A DNA stretch of 64,000 bases from Haliclystus octoradiatus (Eukaryota; Cnidaria; Staurozoa; Stauromedusae; Haliclystidae): assembly GCA_916610825.1 (NCBI GenBank), contig OU744453.1:17634241-17698240 (forward strand), given 5' to 3'. A model generated the notes under the pieces. The model did no database searches. It was not told where the DNA came from and saw nothing but the letters and a program-made list of their open reading frames with translations. Shown in pieces: positions 1 to 64,000 of this stretch. The number at the start of each line of letters is the position of its first letter. Position 1 is the first letter of the stretch. The position numbers were made by a program, and so were the translations under genes.

Positions 1-237
1 AAGAGCTTAAGTGATAATATTGATGACCCTGAGAATGTTTTATTAGAAGAATGTGAAAGGTTTCTATTCTAATCGAGCGATGGAATTATATAATTCAATA
101 ACTTGTTAGCCTACTTATCGGTTGTTTTGTGGCTCTCGTGAGGATGTTTTTTTAAAGAATGTAAAAGGTTTTTTATTTTAATCGAGCGATGGAGTTATAG
201 AATAAGTTATTAGCTACAAGTTGTGAATGTTTATTAC

Positions 238-319
238 CGATTTTACTAGCATCCAATGCATTTTCTTTCCCTTTTATTGCAACTCCTTCTTCCAAACCAA
301 CTCCATCGTAAAGCGACAT
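238..319 (-). CDS. Possible first coding exon of an SPF45/RBM17-like gene (partial)
   Basis: On the minus strand an ATG at 319-317 opens the peptide MSLYDGVGLEEGVAIKGK, running for 27 codons to a candidate donor (CG|GTAATA) at 238. The opening MSLYD resembles the start of the splicing factor SPF45/RBM17, whose first exon is also short. Nothing further can be tested, because the rest of the gene would lie left of the window. If real, it would be transcribed divergently from AATF. The frame is open for 92 codons without any other hallmark, so chance is quite possible. Confidence 0.25.
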
Positions 320-2960
320 TTTGAATTTTAAAATTTCCAATACGAGGATTTTGTTATTTAGAACTAAAAAAGAGGCTTGTAGAACAGAGCGTCTTCCGAC
401 ACATGAAAACCACGCGAGAAGAAAGTAGCCTAATAGCAAAATATTGGACAAAATATTGATGATCGATTGAGGAGAAATAAACTGAGCAATAGCTTGTTTG
501 AAGAATTGTTAATTCAATTGTGGTTAACTCGCTAAGAGTAGAGAATTTAATGAAATAAAGGTATTTTTAGAGATCCATGTAACCCATGTCAAACATTCCA
601 TTGGCATTAAGCATGAACCTTAACATTAACCAGATTTAACATATTAACAGGCTTAACAGAAAATTACCATTGAAATTTGAAATATGCCCAGGATTAAGCC
701 AGGCTTATACCCTTTCCATAGACTAGTGACTAGCTATCATCTTACTTGGGACTGGCGACATCTGTACACCTGGATCTGGCAAATAACGTAAAATCCTATT
801 GAAGAGCTAGCCTGCATACCAGCTCTGATGTTTGTTTCTAAAACCATAGGGTCTGTGAACTAATGTGTGATTAACCGCCCATCAAAAATAGCAACTATAT
901 AAATTTGTTAAATTATTTACACCCTCAATCTCACGCGGTCACAAATTGTCATAACATCCCAAACAAGTCAGACGTCATAGCTATCAGCCGTCAAAATGAA
1001 CTGAATGATAATACAATATTAGCGTATAAATTTTATGCACAATTTAGTGAACTTATCGGGCGAAAAATCACACTTCAGAAAAACGTTGGGGTTGCTAGGC
1101 AGGCTACACAAGCGCGCAAGCATGCTTTCGAATATTCCGCAGAGGCCTTTCTCTGCGGACTGGTTATTGTGAAGTATATTTGAGTGTTTTATGTTTATAC
1201 GATGAGTAGTGAAAGCTGTATAGATACTCAAAAGACATTGGATGCATGGTTAGCAAGTAATTGTAATAAAACCCTGTTTGCAAACTATGCAGTTTGTGTT
1301 TGTAGGTTGTAATAATTTGTGCTTGTAGTTTATATTATGAAATAGAGGCTGAATACACGGCAGAGCCATTGACTTACATAGACTGCTGATTCCATTGCCA
1401 AACTTCATAGAAAACACATAGCGACCATGGGCATCCATATAGGCTGACACAAGGTACCAAAACAGAGGCTTGAAAACCGCAAAATTTCAAGCCATATTTG
1501 AGCAATTTTTGTTTCTAAATGAAACAGGATTTTTATTTATAAAAGAGTTATTTATGACTACCAATTTCAAGTTGCATCATACATGAGTTGAAAATTCTAT
1601 TTTTTAATCACATTTGAAGGTCAATTTTTATATTTCCTTGTCTCTCGGTGTGTATTTTTATAATTGTGATCCTATGAACAAATCTCGCTTCGCTGGCAGA
1701 AAAGTTCTATTTAAACTATCTTTCAATGACAGTGAGAACATATTGTTTAGAGTTTAGATTACAAAAGAGTTTATAGGAGAAATCAAATATTTTGAAAATG
1801 TCAATGAGGAGAGCGCTAAAATAAGTCCTTTGCGTCAGCCATCTTTGTTCCCCATGTTGCACATTTTCGTCAGCAGTCTATGTAAGTCTATGGGCAGAGC
1901 CCAGTCAGCTAGGCTGAGCAGGTATATTTGAATGGGAATAGAAAAAGGAATGTATTTGTATTTGTTGTCTGATGATTGTGTAATTACGTGAAACTTGGAG
2001 TTCAGACAATGTGTCTTTCTTGACCTTCTCATTATTAATAGAAATAGGAATGTCTATCTGATATAATACAAATTAAAATTTAGAATGCAACATTGTATCT
2101 GAAGAATAATGTATTTAGAAATTTAGGTACGCCCATGAGATCATCACGCGTACCAAAAATTATAATTTTTTGTATGCCTGAAAGTCTTTATTCTATTTTT
2201 TTACAAATAGAGCATCACAATGGCGGGAAATGACTAACCGGGTTCCCGGACTAGATTCCTAGATTTTCTTGACGCATACATATCATTAAAAAGTAGTTTC
2301 TGAAAGTCTTTTTTGAGAATATATTATTTCTAAATTCACCCCATTTGTTTTTAATTGTATTGATGTTTACAAAGTTTTTAAAATAGATAAAAAGCGGTGA
2401 AAAAACGTACGTGACATAAATTGTAAACAACATCGTTCTGTTTGATTAACACCATTCGATTGCTATTGTTCGAGAACAATGGCGGATGTGCTCCCATAAT
2501 AACGCAATCAAATTTCACGCTGCTAATTGAATGGAATTTTGAATTATGTCGAGTGAAAAAGACATGAAGAAAGCGAGAAAACTTCAACCATCAATGGTCT
2601 ATTGATATCATTATACACTGACGATTGTTTGAATATGTGTTTCATTATATATTATTTTGAGTTAAAGTCGTTTTAGTTTGGCTAATTTTTAAAATATTCC
2701 TGTGTTATTCAACGTCAAGAAAACCACATGGTCTTTATATTGCAGAGTTTTGTCTGTCAGATTTAGATTTTCAATGCAATTTTGATCAATTCTATACCAA
2801 CTCATTGGGAAATATTATTATTTTATGCAGCAATCAGTGTTATAAGATCCTTTCAACATGATAATGATTTCATGAACATAGAAAGTAGAAAATTTTCACG
2901 AAATGCTTTCGGAGGACTCTACTTTTGATTGACTCATTGCGATGCCCTACTTGCAAATGA
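320..2960. other. Left flanking region with no supported gene
   Basis: AT-rich sequence with short open frames only, none resembling a known protein. A 60-bp direct repeat (31-91 and 139-199, roughly 80 percent alike) lies just to its left. An exact 19-bp inverted pair, GACTTACATAGACTGCTGA at 1371-1389 and its complement at 1870-1888, may mark the ends of an old MITE of about 500 bp. Regulatory DNA for AATF is likely here but cannot be pinpointed. Confidence 0.5.
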
Positions 2961-2964
2961 ACTA

Positions 2965-3652
2965 CAGTAAGACCTGTATATAACAGCGACCTTAAGCCCT
3001 GGCCAAGTGACAATTTTTATTTCGTCAACATTCATCGGATTTTGTTGAGTTCATTTTCGTCAACATCTTGAGGGTGGCCAAATGACTTTTTATTTTCGCC
3101 AACATTCATCGGATTTTGTTGAGTTCATTTTCGTCAACAGCGGATGGTATTTTGAGGCTTGGAAGCTAGTCAATCGAGCCCACTAATCCTGAGACAGGCT
3201 ACGTCATTGTTGACCAATCAGAGCAAGGTTCATATTTTCAACAAAATCCAACAATGTTGGCGAAATAAAAAGTCATTTGGCCACTTCGCCAACATCGGTA
3301 GAGAACAATAGAACTCAACAAAATCCGATGAATGTTGAGGAAATTTTTGAATGTATTCAAAATCGAAATTCAACATCAGCCACCAAAACCCGAAAAAGTG
3401 AGGGTGGCCAAATGACTTTTTATTTTCTCAACATTCATCGGATTTTATTGAATTCAACAATGTTGGCGAAATAAAAAGTCATTTGGCCGGGGCTTTATAA
3501 GAGGTAGACAATTGACCACTATAGACAGGTGACCTTTATATGATATGCATGGTTGATGCAATAGAAAATACTTATTTAGACATACTAAGAGTGACCACTA
3601 AAGACAGGTGGCTGCTTTATAGAGGTGACCGTTATAACATTTTTGACCATTT
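2965..3652 (+). mobile_element. Mariner-type MITE (family M1) with a nested insertion
   Basis: The 5' end follows TA and reads CAGTAAGACCTGTATATAAC. The 3' half (about 3498-3652) has the family's GACCACTATAGACAGGTG and GACCGTTATAAC blocks. The family consensus starts CAGTGAAACCTG and ends CAGGTTTGACTG between TA dinucleotides, as in Tc1/mariner elements. A 500-bp element (2995-3494) interrupts this copy. The MITE ends about 20 bases upstream of the AATF start codon, so it may contribute to the AATF promoter or 5' UTR. Confidence 0.8.
2995..3494. mobile_element. PIF/Harbinger-like MITE nested in M1
   Basis: Terminal inverted repeats: the left end is AGCCCTGGCCAAGTGAC and the right end reads GTCATTTGGCCGGGGCT. 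The target TTA is duplicated at 2992-2994 and 3495-3497. A 3-bp TWA duplication with GGCC-rich termini is typical of PIF/Harbinger. The interior is several direct and inverted copies of a block with TTTATTTCG and CAACATTCATCGGATTTTG, making the whole element strongly palindromic. No transposase is encoded. Confidence 0.8.
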
Positions 3653-3673
3653 TCAACTGTCAGGTTTTGCAGT

Positions 3674-23102
<19,429 letters not shown>

Positions 23103-25191
23103 AAATATTAAATTGTATTTGTAGAATATTACTGGTATCTATCGGTAGTAATTAAGATCAAACATCAACACTTCAGACTAAACAGTCTGTGTGCAGTGAA
23201 CTTTGCTTTGTAAACGGATTTATTGAATTTAACACGTGTTGGAGACACGAGGATGACATATAATTTTAAATCATGTATTGTTTTTATGTGGTTTATGGTT
23301 TTAAACTACTTCAAATGATCTGAATTAACAGGTTTGAATGTCTGCATTCTACACTTGTATAATTTACGATGTTTTATTTACAAGAAAATATAATTCTATT
23401 AATTTTTGTTATCGATTTTGTTTTCGTTGTTGCAATTTTATGGATTCAATATGTCTACTTTAATTTAGAAATCTGAATCTTATTTTTACCAATTTTCTTT
23501 TTATTCGAACTCCAATCTTTTTCCAGGTCAAATTTCAATTTCCCGTCATATATTATTTTTAGATTAAAAATTTTGTTCATGGAATTCTTTGGTCTCTTGT
23601 TACATGTCTTTATGGGTAATATTTTTAGTTTATTCTCAGGTTTATATAATCTTTTCAATAAATTATAATGTTTGCGGTTTACATGGTGAGAAATAGGGTA
23701 AAATACAAAAAATAGATAACATTCCTTTGACGTAATTTTCAACGCGACATTATTATTAAAGTTATTCCCCAAATATTATTATTTTTTTGGATGAAGTGTT
23801 TTATTTGTACACTTGAAAATATCATTTTACAGTTGTTACTATAACTACGTTTATGATGTTTTTGTATTCGAAATTAACAATAGAGGGAAATGAAGGATGT
23901 AAAACTCAGTTCTAAACGTCGAATTACTTTTTATGTTGTTTCCTATTTCATTGCGTGACATGAATTCACGCCGTGCAAAAAGCCAGTATTTCAAGAGTTT
24001 TCGGAAAAGAAATAGTGTCTTCTGACTAATCCCTATTGACTAGAAAAAGAGCCGATCAATTTTTACGATACCAACAAATCACTCTCTTCAAATGAATTCA
24101 AATACGCTATTTCAAAAGTGTTCATTGAAGCCGATCACTATCAAACCAAATTTATTGAGAATAACTGTGTAGCGATTTCAAAATAAAACATACTTTCCAA
24201 GTTTTCTTAACAAGTCAGGTCAGATGTTTGCTGATGAAAGAATCGTTTGTGCTATCCGGATTTATACGTTTTTAGTTGCCGGTTGTAAAAACTCATAGAA
24301 ATAATTGCGGTCGTGTTCGTTATGCTTCGTCTGTTCACGTTTGTTCTTAATATTTTTGATTGACATGAAATAGCTCATTATTTCAGTTGAATAAAAACGA
24401 TTTCTAAACAAATGTGGTTTAATTTCAGTCGTCTTTCAACTTTTACAATTGACGTTCAGATATAAAATTCAAAACACTACCAACAGAGTGTAAACAAATT
24501 TATTGATTTTTAGCATGTAGTCAGACGCAAAAAATGTTAAAACAAGCTCACACTTCGTCTGGAAATCACTACTTATGTGATCTTGTTGTCACGAATTCAA
24601 ATGAGTGAAAGAACATAATATCTCACAGCATTCATTCAAACGCAAAATAATAAACAGTATTGGCATTGTCCGCGCTATTGATTGATATCACTGTGAAAAT
24701 GAAATTACGTTCTGAAGTTTTATGAATGTCGTTTGTGTACATTTTCAATTGTTTTTTAAACCACGTGACATATTTGAACCAATCATGTTATAGTTTGTTT
24801 ATTTGATCTTACCGATCCCGTCTTCAAATAGATTGTTTCCAGTGATTGTTTCTGATTGAATCAAGTTGAGATTTTTAAATGCGGCTTCTATGTTTTTCAT
24901 GCTGATTTAAACTAAAAGATCCTTTGAAATAGTTGTTTTTTGTCTGGTTATTGTATACTTGCTATTTGGTACTATCTACATTTATTATATATTTAACTAG
25001 TTCAAGTGTTATCATTTTGGTTGACAATGGAGATTCATATTTTTGAGGAACGTGTTTTGGATTTAAACAACCGTTGAGTTCTCAATATCGATCAAAGAAT
25101 TTAAAAGCTTTATAATTTGGATTCTGCAAATGTTTATTTCCTTTTAAAAACCACACGATATAAAATAAATGTATACTGTGGTTTATTTATT
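23103..25191. other. AATF to CELSR intergenic region
   Basis: 2,089 bases. Poly(A) signal candidates are ATTAAA at 23107-23112 and AATAAA at 23657-23662; neither can be confirmed without transcripts. The rest must hold the CELSR promoter and 5' UTR. No transposon is recognised here, in contrast to the introns. Confidence 0.5.
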
Positions 25192-63575
<38,384 letters not shown>

Positions 63576-63622
63576 GTAATTAACACCTGTAATGAACAAT
63601 TATGATTTGCTTTTTGTTGTCC

Positions 63623-63702
63623 TGTGTGCACTGGTAGCTCAGTGACAGAATGTTTACACTTTGTGTGGGAGGCAGGGGTTCGATTCCTCGTCGGTTCACA
63701 CA
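63623..63702 (+). pseudogene. tRNA-like sequence, CELSR intron 32
   Basis: A box TGGTAGCTCAGTGACAG, B box GGGGTTCGATTCCTCG, and outer TGTGTG / CACACA pairing. The copy at 33911-33990 is nearly the same sequence, so this is probably a dispersed tRNA-derived family. Confidence 0.5.
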
Positions 63703-63896
63703 CACGTTTCGATGACTATCAAATGTGAGTCAGAAGCGAAACTATTTTCTTCGCAGGCATCTATTGCTTGTACATTTCTTATAAACAACCGCGCTTCTCT
63801 TGTTTTTGCAGCCACTCATGTTTGTAGAAATGTTTGTTGGATTCGGAAACCCCGCCCTTTATTTATATAAATTGATTATCCAGGAATTATAAAAAA

Positions 63897-64000
63897 GGGG
63901 TGATTAGCTCAGTTGGCAGAGCAACCGAACTTCAGATCGTATCATATCTGATCGACTGTGTTTCAAATCCCCCTGAGGTCAACTCAGCCTTGACTTTATC
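63897..64000 (+). mobile_element. tRNA-derived SINE cut by window edge
   Basis: The head GGGGTGATTAGCTCAGTTGG with CAGAGCAACCGAACTTCAG and the B box GTGTTTCAAATCC is the best preserved in the window. The body CAACTCAGCCTTGACTTTAT runs to the last base. Confidence 0.85.

Noticed and set aside
1..82. Open frame KSLSDNIDDPENVLLEECE ending in TAA at 80-82, as a last exon of an upstream gene
   Set aside because: Only 26 codons, unrecognised, and a diverged second copy of the same stretch (139-199) is not coding. It cannot be tested without sequence to the left.
905..1183. 92-codon + strand frame
   Set aside because: No family resemblance and overlapped by an opposing frame of similar length; consistent with chance.
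23455..23772. 105-codon Lys/Asn-rich minus-strand frame after AATF
   Set aside because: Composition reflects AT-rich DNA; no recognisable motif or gene context.

Overview
This is an AT-rich stretch of animal nuclear DNA. Two multi-exon genes lie head to tail on the + strand, with GT-AG introns full of small DNA transposons, SINEs and (ATT)n microsatellites. The set of an AATF/Che-1 orthologue plus a CELSR/Flamingo adhesion GPCR (cadherin, EGF, laminin G, laminin EGF, hormone-receptor, GAIN/GPS, 7TM) makes it a metazoan. The mix of non-autonomous hAT, Tc1/mariner and PIF/Harbinger elements, a tRNA-derived SINE and a Penelope-like relic suggests an invertebrate. I cannot name the phylum from sequence alone.

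Layout. 1-2960 is the left flank. It holds a possible minus-strand first exon (238-319, SPF45/RBM17-like start, weak) and otherwise no gene I can support. 2965-3652 is a mariner-type MITE carrying a nested Harbinger-type MITE, and it ends about 20 bases before the AATF start codon. 3674-23102 is AATF: 12 coding exons that join without any frame break into 513 codons plus stop. 23103-25191 is a 2.1-kb intergenic spacer that should contain the AATF 3' UTR and the CELSR promoter and 5' UTR. 25192 to beyond 63575 is CELSR: 32 coding exons give 2,784 residues in one continuous frame, from signal peptide into the cytoplasmic tail. The last exon or exons lie to the right of the window.

The two genes have unrelated jobs. 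AATF is a nucleolar ribosome-biogenesis and transcription cofactor. CELSR is a planar-cell-polarity cadherin receptor at cell junctions. Their adjacency is positional only as far as the sequence shows.

The introns are the unusual part. At least six MITE families can be delimited. Several carry intact target-site duplications: 8 bp for two hAT-like families, TA for two mariner-like families, TTA or TAA for Harbinger-like elements. Some are nested, so their order of insertion can be read. Long (ATT/AAT)n arrays of 370-560 bp occur five times, and three of them end only 30-64 bases before a CELSR splice acceptor. CELSR intron 24, inside TM5, holds a 2.9-kb array of about 85 copies of a 34-bp unit, with a superimposed 1,122-bp (33-unit) duplication. 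Introns not mentioned in a repeat entry show only AT-rich sequence without recognisable content.
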